This document shows positions 39,887 through 51,420 of a DNA stretch of 64,000 bases, piece after piece. The position numbers and the translations under genes are program-made. Under the pieces are notes generated by a model. The model was not told the DNA's origin. It saw only the letters and a list, made by a program, of their open reading frames with translations, and did no database searches. Source of the DNA: Lutraria lutraria (taxonomy: Eukaryota > Mollusca > Bivalvia > Venerida > Mactridae). The first letter of the stretch is position 1. The number at the start of each line of letters is the position of its first letter. The stretch is from positions 35,881,380 to 35,945,379 of the forward strand of contig OZ026835.1 of the NCBI GenBank assembly GCA_964023205.1, given 5' to 3'.

Positions 39887-39986
39887 CACCTATTACATAT
39901 GTATTCATACTTCATGAAATATTCATGAAGAATGCAAGAAAAGTTCAAGAAAAATTCAAGATTTCATGGATTCCGTTCGAAGGGGT
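39887..39986 (+). repeat. family A element directly after the tRNA-like gene
   Basis: Forward copy: CACCTATTACATATGTATTC, ATACTTCATGAAATATTCAT, GAAGAATGCAAGAAAAGTTC, AAGAAAAATTCAAGATTTCA, TGGATTCCGTTCGAAGGGG. It begins 13 bp after the tRNA-like sequence ends. Confidence 0.88.
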
Positions 39987-40247
39987 AAAAAAAAGAAATG
40001 GCCAACTGAATTGTGGCAGACAACCCATTTATGATCCAATCCACATAAGCGCAAGTTTTATTTTCAACAACATAATTCATACATTTTTCATATTCTAACA
40101 AGGAGAGATTACAGGTAAATTATTTAAGCTCAAGTTATTGTTTATTTTGATAATAAAAGACCTGTGAGTCAATTTATCAAATACCTCATAATGTTTAATA
40201 TATGGTAGGCTTTTCCCAAAAATGTGAACATTCCTTATTAAGACAAA

Positions 40248-40325
40248 TCGAGGGTTCAGCGCAACAGTGTCGTAACTCATATTGAAATAAGAACAAGTTA
40301 CGACAGTGTTGCACTGAGCCCTCGA
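40248..40325. repeat. 78-bp foldback element (family C), complete
   Basis: This is a near-perfect palindrome. The left arm starts TCGAGGGTTCAGCGCAACAG and the right arm ends with its complement, CTCGA, with about 30-bp arms around a short loop CATATTGAAATAAGAACA. Only about two positions differ between the arms. Transcribed, it would form a long stable hairpin. A second complete copy lies at 43585 and a truncated one at 35941. Confidence 0.9.
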
Positions 40326-41768
40326 AATACAACATAAAATTCAATCGATTGAACACATTAAAATAAAGATGTAACTTTAACAAAGCAAATAATTTCTTAC
40401 ATAAACAAGCATGTCAATGTAATGTATAATTATTGAACTTTTACATGCACCAAGGAACAATAAAATCTGAAACTTACAGTCAATCAAAGCTTAATCGTTA
40501 TTTATAACAGTATTTATTACAAAAATGTCTATTCATATACAAAGTACACAAATAAGTACTTTAAGTAAATAAATCAACACAAATAGGGGCGTACAACGAG
40601 CTCTTGATACAGATTAAGAAAAGACCAGCATGACCACAGTATGGTATTTCGGTTAGTACGGTATTATACTAAATCCTCAAAATCGGCTTAAAAAACAATA
40701 ACAGAAAGAACTATTATAAGATTCACTGCCATAAACAATCATCTAAATGCCACAGTATGGTAACTTGCCACCGTTCAAGTATGAGTGTTAAAACAGTTTA
40801 CTGTTTGCACAGTATGATGTAACACATCTTAGACAGATTTAGAAGCTAACAAATCAGAGGAATCTTAATAAATATTAAAACTGCCTTAAAATACCAACTT
40901 AACTGAAACTATGTTTACTGGTGTGCTGATTAATGCAAAACAATTTTTTTTCAGAAAGTCCTTTCTAAACTCATATCCAAGGGCAGTAACTCTTACTGTG
41001 AATTGAATTTTCATTCAACAATTCACCAACATAATTATCCATCCCGATATCATGAGAAAAATTGTATTAAATTACTTTATCACCATTTGGGCATAAGATA
41101 TCTAGACAAATTAAAGCCATCAGGAATGTAAAAGAAATTTTAAATTCGTTACCTGATATAATGATAGTGCACAAAGATTTCAATCTCAATGAGCTCTGAA
41201 TAGTTTGATAGGGTCATACAGAGTACATTCTAAGGATAAAGAGAATCATTTCATTAGAAGAAAGAAGTTCAAGAAAAGAGATCCCTCCCATGAAGGCAAA
41301 TCAGCATTTTTCATGTCCCTAATCTGTATGCTAAGGAATTATAACTGCAGGATATTACAGCCTCAAAGAATAATCCATATAATATTTAAGACCCTACTTT
41401 AAGGAATATCAGAAGCATATTCTGAGTTTCATGTCTTTTTTATCACAGCAGTAAAACACAGAACCCCACATATACATATTTATTAGCCACAAAATATACA
41501 TTAGTGAATAACTAATTGTTCCAGTTTGTAAGAGTTAGTATGATTTCCTTATCAGCTTGTAATGGTCTCTTAAAAGTACTTTTTCCAGACTATCTTTCAG
41601 ATTTATCAGTACCTATCATCACTGATGGTTTTATTTATTTCTATCCAAATCTTAGATGAAAGTTTGAAATGGATTGATCGCTCAAATACTTGTCGCTTCA
41701 GAGAAAGCTCAAATATGTGATGAAAACATCTGAACTTCTAACAACACAGTCTTATTGAGTTTGATAGC

Positions 41769-42187
41769 ACTTGCACTGGATTTGATCGAGTGTGGGGTAC
41801 ATTACAGTGGATGCGATTTAGTGTGGGGTACAGTACAGTGGATGTGATCGAGTGTGGGGTACAGTACAGTGGATGTGATCTAGTGTGGGGTACAGTACAG
41901 TGGATGTGATCGAGTGTGGGGTACAGTACAGTGGATGTGATCGAGTGTGGGGTACAGTACAGTGGATGTGATCGAGTGTGGGGTACATTACAGTGGATGT
42001 GATCATGTGTGGGGTACATTACAGTGGATGTGATCATGTATGGGTTACACTACACTGGATGTGATCATGTGTAAGGTGCAGTACAGTGGATGTGATCATG
42101 TGTGGGGTGCAGTACAGTGGATGTGATCATGTGTGTGGTACAGTACAGTGGATGTGATCATGTTTGGGGTACATTACAGTGAATGAA
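41769..42187. repeat. 31-bp minisatellite, about 13 units
   Basis: Units begin TGTGGGGTAC at 41791 and recur every 31 bp to 42163, with a decayed half unit on the left and a truncated one on the right. Central units (41822-41976) are almost identical; outer units diverge (ATCGAG becomes ATCATG). The overlapping minus-strand open frames here (99 and 62 codons, reading like repeated HIHCTVPHTRSH) are by-products of the repeat, since 31 is not a multiple of three but three units make 93 bp. They are not genes. Confidence 0.95.
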
Positions 42188-42719
42188 TTCTCATTGCATT
42201 AAATAATCTTGACTTATCAGATCTTTCAGTGCAATTTTAATGAAAGTAAACACCTAACTTGATTCAGAACAATTATGATAAAATTTTAAAATTGATCATT
42301 GCACCCACAGTATCCTAGCACATTCTGATGTGGTAAGCAGTTACAACCAATAAGAATAGATCAACAATCATGTTATCATCAAACTAATACACTACAGAAT
42401 TCAATGAATAAGTTATTGCTACAATTTTCTGATAAAACAAAATTACATTACTAGGAAATTCATAACCGGCATGAATAAATGATCAAAGAAGAGATCAGTA
42501 ACTTAAATTTAAAAATAAAAAACATCCCGATGTAATCAAGTTCCCGATCACAATAATAGTTTGTTCGTGTATAAGATGGTGACCCAGTTACTACCATCCC
42601 AGGATAATTCCCTGATGAATATAGAAATTTTTACAATAATCTCACTCATTAGTTATGTGGCAAATAATCAGATGGAAGACTGGGAGATTCTCTGACATTC
42701 TGCTAATGAGAAGACAAAA

Positions 42720-42935
42720 ACCATAGTTACTTGTAGGAAGTTGTGACATCCAACAAGAGTGCCAAGAGTGGTGCCAACGCTTGTCTGTTCATGCACCGCC
42801 TCAGTGAGATCTATCCACTTTAAAGTTTCATGTTGCTACCTCTTATAGTTTCTGAGTTATGAGCTACATAAGAGTATTTGCACCATGCAGACGCTGACGA
42901 TGCACGGATCACAATAGCTCTATTTTTTCGAAAAC
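42720..42935. repeat. probable decayed interspersed repeat
   Basis: It is richer in G+C than its surroundings and contains AACAAGAGTGCCAAGAGTGG, TGCCAACGCTTGTCTG and ATGCAGACGCTGACGATGCA, with GGATCACAATAGCTC at the end. The composition and phrase style resemble a mollusc interspersed repeat rather than an exon; every frame has stops. Single copy here. Confidence 0.35.
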
Positions 42936-43404
42936 AGACGAGCCAAAATTATGACAGACCGTAACATTTATACTAGCACCATGGTATTTATCTAAATTAT
43001 GCTACTGAAGCTCTATCATATTAATCATTTCACAAAATTACTTTTTTCCTTTTTTTAAACACCACACCAAATTCCACAGCATCAGCGCGTTTTTTTTTAC
43101 CATCCTTAGCGCCTCACCTCCGCACCAAGTCTGCAATTTAATTGCAATCGTTTCTTCCTACCCAAATGACAAGAATTAAGAGAATGGGAAATGTTCACAC
43201 AGCCTGTATGAGCTGTGCAATTTCTGACATATACTTAATTTATGCAGTTACAGCATTGTAAAAACAAGTTCCATAATCCTGTAAGAATTCACAGTCATTT
43301 TTTGCTATACAAAATTGGAGAAGTTTTCTGTACGGTGTATACAATATACTAATAAACCAATCAAAACAGTCTTTGAACTAATTCTTTTAAAGCACTAGCC
43401 CAAA

Positions 43405-43510
43405 CTGTACGCGGACTGTTGGAAATAAACAATTTACCACTAGCCCGAATACACAATTTTGAGAAAGTTCACTAGCCCGAATAGAAATTTACTAGCCCAT
43501 CTAGCTGCAG
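43405..43510. repeat. short direct repeats of an ACTAGCCCGAAT motif
   Basis: Related copies at about 43395 (CACTAGCCCAAAC), 43437 (CCACTAGCCCGAAT), 43469 (CACTAGCCCGAAT) and 43489 (TACTAGCCCATC), spaced 20-42 bp. The family C foldback at 43585 lies just downstream. No known domain was recognised in any frame. Confidence 0.6.
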
Positions 43511-43584
43511 GGCTGTACGTGGGCGAGTGGGTTAGCGTGAAGACTGTCAGGTACAAGAAATTATAAGAATGATCAGACTAAAAT

Positions 43585-43662
43585 TCGAGGGTTCAATGCA
43601 ACAGTGTCGTAACTCATATTGAAATAAGAACAAGTTACGACACTGTTGCACTGAACCCTCGA
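43585..43662. repeat. 78-bp foldback element (family C), complete
   Basis: Same length, arms and loop orientation as the copy at 40248, with a few substitutions (TTCAATGC for TTCAGCGC; CACTGT for CAGTGT in the right arm). The arms differ slightly from those of the first copy, and each arm tends to match its own partner. The flanks share AA-TCGA...TCGAAAT with the first copy. Confidence 0.9.
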
Positions 43663-44411
43663 AATGTATGTCATCATAGGGTACAATTTATACAGAGCCT
43701 ACCAGTATATACTTTCTATATCTTATCTCTCTGAAGATTGACATTTAATGTGGATTTTAATAAACGTAAATATCTTATAATCAGATAAATTCACAAGTAA
43801 TGCATGTTTCACACTGTATTATTGATAATGATATACAATAAAAAAACAACCATGTCTGTTTATTGATTATATGTTGCCATCAAAATGGTAGCATTTTTTG
43901 TAAAAATGTTCATACCATAAAATTTAATGTTCACAATGAAACACACTATAACAGACAGGAGAATTGTATTTATGCAATAAAAGGACCATTAAAGTGGCTT
44001 TGATTATCACATATATGTGTAGAATACAATTTATCGCAAACTTATACTTCTATTGTAACAGTTATTTTAATGTTTGTCACAAATAGCCTGGAAAACTGAC
44101 AGTTTTGAATAATTTCTGTAAAGAAATGATGTTTACGAAATTCATACAACATATTATTTTACAAGATTCAGGCTGCGCCATTTTATAAATTGAAAATCTA
44201 TGAATATATCCAATATATATATATAATTAGATTTAGCTTTTTTTCTAGAAGAAGGCCAAGGTAATAATCTACACCATTTTTTCCTGTAAAAAGGTAATGA
44301 CCCATTTATTAATTAATAATTATGTTCTTTCAGAAATAGGTCAATCTGCTACTTTTATGTGAACAATTTTTTTCATGAAGTAAACATGTCATATTTATTA
44401 ACAGGAATAAT

Positions 44412-44500
44412 CCCCTTCAAATGGAATTCCTGAAAACATGAAATTTTCTTGAACTTTTCTTGAATAGTTCATGAACTATGAATAAATATCTGACACGGGA
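44412..44500 (-). repeat. family A element, first hairpin shortened
   Basis: Reverse copy: CCCCTTCAAATGGAATTCCT, GAAAACATGAAATTTTCTTG, AACTTTTCTTGAATAGTTCA, TGAACTATGAATAAATATCT, GACACGGG. The outer arm GCATACTTCAT is missing, so the first hairpin is reduced. Confidence 0.88.
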
Positions 44501-45493
44501 CGTAATTTAATTCATTGCAGTATGCAACACAGTCTTAATACCAACCAGGATGGATATAACATTACATTTTAGAAGTTGATAATCATTAAATCGTAATATC
44601 TAATCCAGACATGAACACATAACATCAAGAAATTCAAAACCAAATCATTCAAGTATAAGTGAAGGATTAACAGCAGATTAAACAAAAATTGCAGAATTTC
44701 TTTTATTATTTTATGTTATATTCTGTAACAGGCTTAAATATTGAGACAGCTTCAGTTTGATATACAAATTCAACAGAAAGTTGACAGTTTTCTTGATAAG
44801 AAAATGTGTTTAGATGGCAGATATGTTATAGTAGGGTAGAGTAATGCTCCGACATTTTCAATACTATATGCTTTGCGATACAAACACAAGATACTCAAGA
44901 GGTATTGCCAATGCATTAAGAGTTTCATATTGGGATGTATCTTAATTACTGGTGTTGGAGAATGAGAGACCAATGAATTAGTTTGATGATGTCTTCTGAG
45001 ATGTGTATACATGTGTGTTGTTCCACCAGAGCTTGCCACGTCAACCTATAGCTGATGTTGCAATGGGCCTTTTTTATATCATTTACCTTTGAGAAAAATA
45101 TCCACGCTTAAGACTGCAGACCGGTGCTGTAACGTATTCAGACAAATTTGAGTGTATAAAAAGTTAGAAGCATTGTTAGTTTTGCATTTTAAAAGGTGCC
45201 TTTTATTGATTGTTTCCCTTCGTATCGATCGGTACAGCTAAAACCCGGTTCCCGTACACATTGTTCAACCTTTAAAACTAAAAAAAATCTCAAATACCCA
45301 GAGCAGCCATAACAAAATACAACAGCAATTTAAGAATATGAGCATAAAAAATGATGCATTAAATGATTTTTGCAGCAAAAAACATAAACAGAAATTTAGA
45401 CAGCTTAAGTTCATGAAAAGCATCACTCAAACAGAAAACAGACACAGTTAGATGGCACTCATTCAGTGCTTTGATTTATCATTTTAGAGTATA

Positions 45494-46697
45494 CCCCGCC
45501 ACAAAAGAAGCACATCTGAAGCATATATGAGGTACAAATGAAGCTTCCCCCTGGAGTATCAAAGAAGTACTTTTAAAGTCTCCTGCTTCAAGAGAACTTC
45601 CCAGATACAGATAAAATTACATATATGAAAATAATGGAGAAGCGTATTTGAAGTCCCGTCCCAATTATGTTAATTAGTGCTTCAGATGTGCTTCAGTATG
45701 CAAATTAGGTTGAAGCGCATTTGAAGTCCCTTGACAGAAGCGCCTTTGAAGCACAAAAAGAAGCGCGTCTGAAGCACCTCTAAGAAGCGTCATTGAAGCG
45801 CCTACTTATTTGAAGTCCCTGTTTGAAATTAAGTTCAGACCATGCATCATGCTATATCATGAAATGCCTGATATGCCATGTCTGCATCATCAGACAGTAT
45901 TCAGAAAAAGTATTCAGATATAATTCAGACATTTCTGAGACAACACTCAAAAATAATATTTAGATATTGTACATTGAGTTCACTCAGACAATATTCAGAG
46001 AAATATTCAGAAGTTTTTCAGACATGCAGAGCCAGTCTTTCCTTAAATAATTTAATTATACTTGGAAAACTTAACTTAACAATAATAGCAGTTTGATCAC
46101 ATTATAAGATGGGGATTAATTATGTTAATAATGTACCTAACTACAACACAGTCAAATTGCAGCCTCTCAAGTGTTTCATCACACCCCACCCACTTGGTTT
46201 TATCATAATTGTCTCTAAATATATAGGAAACTGTCATGTTAGGTTTTTTTAGGTGTAAAACATTTATCTATACAAGAACTTAAAAACCAGTACACTTACC
46301 AGTGTATTAACATCATAGTTTTAGCAGTTTTTCCATTTTCATTATTGGCACACTTTTTCTTATTATAACAGTCAGCCATTTTTTGAATTTACACCATGTG
46401 ACCTGTGATGTCATCAAACATCACCATTCCTTTAAATATACTGAAGCGCTTATGAAGCCCCTCCTTATAAGAAATAGATTAAATCAATCCATCCTAAAGT
46501 CTATGAAGTACTTCTGAAGTCCCTGCGCGCTTCGGTGGAGCAGGGGACTTCATCTGAAGCATATCAAGAAGTATGAAAGAAGTCCCCGGGTATTCAGATG
46601 AAGCGGGTCTTTAAATTTTGCAGCGCTAATGAAGTACTTCTGAAGTACGATTGAAGCAGAGGCTTTAACCGAAGCCTCTGCTTCTTTTGTGGCGGGG
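45494..46697. mobile_element. 1.2-kb nonautonomous DNA transposon with TA target duplication and GAAG-rich interior
   Basis: The ends are perfect 19-bp inverted repeats, CCCCGCCACAAAAGAAGCA, flanked on both sides by TA (45492-45493 and 46698-46699). That is the target duplication of Tc1/mariner-type elements. About 300 bp inside each end is packed with short motifs such as GAAGCGC, TGAAGC, TGAAGTCCC and GAAGTACTTCTGAAGT, repeated about every 10-20 bp in a mostly uniform orientation. The middle (about 45880-46030) has another repeated motif, ATTCAGA. No transposase is encoded; the longest frame is 72 codons and arises from the ATTCAGA repeats. It is a single copy in this window. The superfamily is an inference from TA alone. 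Confidence 0.8.
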
Positions 46698-47756
46698 TAA
46701 TCAAGGAAGTATTCACAGTAAATTAATGTCGTAACGAACAATGATTTCAGGCATTAATTGCAGTAACGCTTTAGTTTTTGTACAAGTTTTTGCTAACATA
46801 ATCTGGAGGCAATGATCCAAACAAGAGTGAAATCCTGCATACCATGTGATGATCATTAGACCCGTTAACTTCTGATAGACATCCATATAGACGAGTGACA
46901 AAAAATTGCCAGTGACACTAATGCAACAGATGTACATACTAATGTTGTATGAAAGATTCATAAAAACAATGCAGTCTAGCATTGTCCTCCCTTCAAAGTA
47001 CCAGATGCTTAGAACCTGGTCTAAATTGTTCGTAGAAATTTAAAACACAGCACTACACTGAGTATCATTCTTATACCACAGCTGACAATTAATCAAGGGC
47101 CATAACTCTAATATTGAGAAGAAATTAGAAATCAAAGTTACACTGCAGGAAATGAACCCCAAATGATGAACAAATGACCCCGAAACCACAGACATCTGCA
47201 GATAATCAATCCCATGATTCCAAACTGCATTCCTATCAGTTCTGCCATTACCATGTACTTCGCAGTCCCTATCCAAGGTTACCTTATCATTTCCCAGTAC
47301 AATAAACATCACAGATTCAACATCAAAACAGTAGGTATTGCATTACAATCGTCTTGGTGACCGAATACTTTAACATTCAGATATTCTTCATCTGGATACA
47401 CTAACTATAATAAACTGTGGAACTGTATTAAACTGTCCAGACAATAGACTGATGATAATATGTCAGAGTCTATAAACACGTCATTTAACAGAGAAGCAAC
47501 AACAATAGAGGAAAGCACAAAGTCCAATGTCAATATTTATGTTTGTTTCTGCAAACATTTTATTGACTAAGGTGTAAAATTCTGCTACATAAGCCCACAT
47601 GGGAAGCTGTGAGCTTGTAGAAGCAGACATTACTATAATTCCTAGTTAGAGACATATTACACACTGATTCTAATAATACAAATAGAAACCATACAGAATG
47701 CATTACGAAATTTTGATTTGGTAATATCTGTAATACATTATTTTCCATGATATTTA

Positions 47757-47850
47757 CCCCTTGAAAAGAATGAAAACATGAATTTTTGTTGAACTTTTCT
47801 TGCTTCCTTCATGAATTGTTCATGAAGTATGAATAACTATTTGACAGGGA
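47757..47850 (-). repeat. family A twin-hairpin element within a duplicated segment
   Basis: Reverse copy: CCCCTTGAAAAGAATGAAAA, CATGAATTTTTGTTGAACTT, TTCTTGCTTCCTTCATGAAT, TGTTCATGAAGTATGAATAA, CTATTTGACAGGG. The roughly 80 bp that follow are also shared with the copy at 58405. Confidence 0.9.
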
Positions 47851-47932
47851 ATTCTATGAAAAACATTCAAATAATTTCAAAAATTTAGTAATTCCTAAGT
47901 ACACAACATAAAAAAGAGTCAAGAATCTAAAA
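47851..47932 (-). repeat. duplicated segment next to family A copy, first member
   Basis: After the family A end this copy reads ATTCTATGAAAAACATTCAA, ATAATTTCAA then AATTTAGTA, TAATTCC and CATAAAAAAGAGTC. The same string follows the family A copy at 58405, with a few substitutions and one small indel. Confidence 0.85.
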
Positions 47933-48005
47933 CATAGTAAAAAAAAAAAACGGCTTAACTGTATCACCGAGTATTCCATATACTACCAACAGAATCTCAG
48001 AGCTA

Positions 48006-48194
48006 CTGTCCTTATAAAGACAGGTTCATCAAATACATGTACATTAAGGATAAAAGTCCAATGGAGACACTTAAGAAGAGGCCGACCTCGGCTCACATCA
48101 GTGACAAATTGTGTCAAGGAGATTATTGAACAACATGGTGTTACACGAATTCCATCTTCTCAGGAGATAGAAATTGTTACTTCCAGGAAATGAA
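48006..48194 (+). pseudogene. possible transposon-protein remnant
   Basis: One plus-strand frame stays open from about 48006 to a TGA at 48194. It reads IKVQWRHLRRGRPRLTS, then VTNCVKEIIEQHGVTRIPSS, ending EIVTSRK. The basic GRPR segment and terminal stop resemble the C-terminal ends of retroelement or transposase open frames, and the base composition is less AT-rich than nearby DNA. There is no start codon, no splice signal, and I cannot name a family, so this is a weak call. Confidence 0.25.
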
Positions 48195-48286
48195 ACGAAA
48201 GCCTGACATTTCATTACATTATATGACAGATTCTTTCGTTCTATTTGAAAGAAAAAGCTTTTTTTTTTCGAAGAGTATTTTGAATA

Positions 48287-48366
48287 CCCTTTTGAATGGA
48301 ATTCATGAAATCATGAATTTTAGTTCATGAATAGTTCATGAAGTATAAATAACTATTTGACAAGGG
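48287..48366 (-). repeat. family A element, spacer deleted
   Basis: Reverse copy: CCCTTTTGAATGGAATTCAT, GAAATCATGAATTTTAGTTC, ATGAATAGTTCATGAAGTAT, AAATAACTATTTGACAAGGG. The CTTGAACTTTTCTTGC spacer is missing. Confidence 0.88.
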
Positions 48367-49275
48367 TATATAATTGTACGAAGATCTGCAATTTGTTTCA
48401 AGCAGAATTCAGCTTCATGCAGTCATTCATACTGGCTGTAATTCATACTCAGAACCTTCTAATCAATCATATTTACAAGCCAAGCAAATTGTTGAATCTT
48501 TTATTGACTGAAACCCATCCAGAAATCAATGTTAAATAACTTTCCAAGTAATTGAGCTCATTCCCGTTCAAAGTAATTTGATAAATGAAAAGAACAAAAT
48601 ATCAATTATTCGTACATTTTCCGATAATTTCTTCTTTTGTTCTAAACAATAAATAATGTTTTACGCAGTGATAAGTCTTAATTGTTTCCCGTTATCTAAA
48701 TTATAAGAAAACAAGATCAGGAAGCAATCATCATATTGATTGGCATAATATTGAACAAACACAGAAACCAATGAAAATAATTGGCTTATCATACCAATTA
48801 TATTAAAACAAATTCAACCAGAAATAATTTTAGATCTAATGATAACTTCTAATTTTTACCCAATTAGAGACAATGAAAAAAACAACATTAATATTCATTT
48901 AACCACATTATATTGAACTAATATTTTGACATAAATCAGCACTTAAATGAACAACCTCTATATAGAAATCTACCATTTAAAAATGCAAGCCCAAAGTACT
49001 TTTTTTTCTTTATCAGTCAAAGAATTATTTGCATATTAAACTAAGCGCCGACTTCCAGTATTTAATTGTATTTACTGAAAGTAGATGAAATTTTATGCTA
49101 TGATATGTGGTTAACCATATGTAAATAAATTTGATATTGCCCAACCCCTGTCTCTCAATTTAACCATGGCAGCTACAGATTTCAGACCATACACAAAAAT
49201 ATGGGAGTAAATAAACCTATGCTGTAAGTCTGAACAAAATCGAACCTTCCACATTACAGTAACATTCTTCTCAAT

Positions 49276-49352
49276 CCCTGTCAAAGATTTATTCATGCTT
49301 CATTATATATTCATGAAGTGTGCAAGAAAAATTCATGTTTTCTTGAATTACC
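49276..49352 (+). repeat. family A element, shortened
   Basis: Forward copy: CCCTGTCAAAGATTTATTCA, TGCTTCATTATATATTCATG, AAGTGTGCAAGAAAAATTCA, TGTTTTCTTGAATTACC. The spacer is present once rather than doubled. Confidence 0.82.
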
Positions 49353-50107
49353 TCAGAAGCGGCATTCAACAGCTTGCAGGAACCATGGGGCAATCTTACA
49401 ATTACTAAACATATAAGCTATGCCATAGAGAATATTTCCTCAACAGTGAATTTACTTTGAAACAGACAGGCCTCAAACCATGATCACAGTGTATTGAATC
49501 CAGTAATGAAGTTAGATCGAAATATTTCTGTGACATTTATCCTACAAATTACATTTAATGCTAGACAGCATAATATGTTTGGTGGTGTATATAAGTAATA
49601 GAGTATTTTTCACAGACAAATTTTTACAATCTTATTTAGCTTAAAAGTTTAATATCACAGTAGGAGTCTGGTGGACTTTTTATTTATCATCAGAAAAGTG
49701 TCAATGACACTAAAATTGGTAATTTGCTTTTTTTCTCATTCCAAAGATTTAACATAATTGAGACAATGCCTGTGTTTGACATTGACATTAAAGTTCTTTG
49801 CTTTCGAAAATGATATATATATAGTTCAGGTAAGGCAGATAATGTCACATAAATAATACAGGTATACAGGAAAATTTCTTCAGTTTTCCTATTGATTTTA
49901 AGTAAGCAAGACATGATGGCATTATTAACTCAGAATCTACCCAGTAAATCTTACTTTCCCAGAGAATACAAAGGTATTATAGACATTGTGACAACAAAGG
50001 TCACTGCACAAGCAGGTGTCGCAATAAAAATGATCGATTGTCTTTGATGTAGCATTAACAAGCAAGCTGACAGAAATGTTTAGGTTTCATCTTGACAAAC
50101 AATTGTA

Positions 50108-50290
50108 TACAGTCAGACCTGTGTTAGCAGCTACCTCCAAAGAAAGGTCACCATGTGAATAAAGGCTGTTCTTTTAAAAACCATCATCACTTATTTAGAA
50201 CAAAATGACCACTGAAATAAAGACCACCTGTCAATAAAGACCACATTGTGTCTTTCCAAAGGGTGGCCTTTGTTCACAGCCTTGATGTAT
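50108..50290 (+). mobile_element. family B miniature element, pogo-like, complete
   Basis: It starts TACAGTCAGACCTGTGTTAG and CAGCTACCTCC, contains several AAAGGTCACC, AATAAAGGC, AATAAAGACCACC blocks about 20-30 bp apart and the landmark TTATTTAGAACAAAATGACC, and ends GGCCTTTGTTCACAGCC-TTGATGTATA. Same length as the 15250 copy. Confidence 0.8.
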
Positions 50291-51334
50291 ACGGCAGAAC
50301 CCGAAGTTTGTAAATTATATAAGACATCAAACTGTGTGGTTCAAGACAATATTCAAGAAACAAAATAAGAGCCTATCTGTTTCTACATTTAATAACATAA
50401 TCCTGACTCTGACAAAGTGAAAACCTCGGCATTCTTCCAAGACCTTAAGGCTACGGATTCATGTAATAGGTACTCTATGTCTTCCAGCATGTGAGCCATC
50501 TTAGTGACTAAAACTATTATCTTTATGATGCCTTAAAGCGCCAGTCTTAACTTTTCATGTATTTGTTCTTGACAAACTGGCATTTCTCTAAGTCACTCGA
50601 AAATTGACAAAATGTAGTGTACATGCAATGTAACCTGCCCATTCCAAAATCTGCATTTGACACATGGCAAAAACAGCGTATTGACAATGTGGTTAATTTA
50701 TGCCGAAGAGTGATCAAAGAAGCACGCGGAAACTTAGAAAAAGGAGACAAATAACATGAAGAAGTACTCATAATGCTACTTATGTAAACAATGTGATATC
50801 GAGAACGAATGCCAGTTGATGATTTCAAACATATGCTATGATATTTCCACACAGCAACACCAAACAATTAACACATGTTATGTAATGGAAACAGTGCAAA
50901 AATTGATAATACGAGAGTGAAACAACAACTGAACAAGGTTTAAGTAGTTATACCAACAATAAAGGGAGGTAATTAAAACAACAAAAAATGAATGTCATTG
51001 TTTTTTTTTTTTATATCAATGTGACATATTTATCTCGCCCACTTCTAACCATGTCAATGAACTAACTGATCTATGAGTCAGGATAGAAATGCCAAATTAA
51101 GAAGAAAACTGATGAAAAATTCATATTAAATTACTAGGACAATTATTCGAGTCTTTAACCTTATTTAAAGAAATACATGAAAATATGACCATCTTAATTT
51201 AAAACTTAACAATTTTTTTATCATACTGATACTATAAACCTATCACTGTATTACATCATCACTATGGTTTAACATTGCACCAACAGACAGTGTAATTTGG
51301 GTGACATTAATTTTCCAGCTTTTACAGTAGAGGA

Positions 51335-51420
51335 TTTAAAGACCCAAGGTGTAAATCTGGGTAGAACCAACGACCTTGCTTAAGCTAGGCTGAAGCTTCC
51401 TCACATATGAAACTTGGTTT
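51335..51420 (-). repeat. probable degenerate SINE fragment
   Basis: On the minus strand: CATATGTGAGGAAGCTTCAG, CCTAGCTTAAGCAAGGTCGT, TGGTTCTACCCAG. GGTTCTACCC is a plausible decayed B box. I recall similar strings from mollusc repeats, but there is no second copy in this window to confirm it. Confidence 0.35.

Noticed and set aside
41738..42037. 99-codon minus-strand frame with repeated HIHCTVPHTRSH
   Set aside because: It is the 31-bp minisatellite read in frame, not a gene.
45878..46096. 72-codon frame inside the 1.2-kb transposon
   Set aside because: Composed of ATTCAGA-type repeats; no transposase features.
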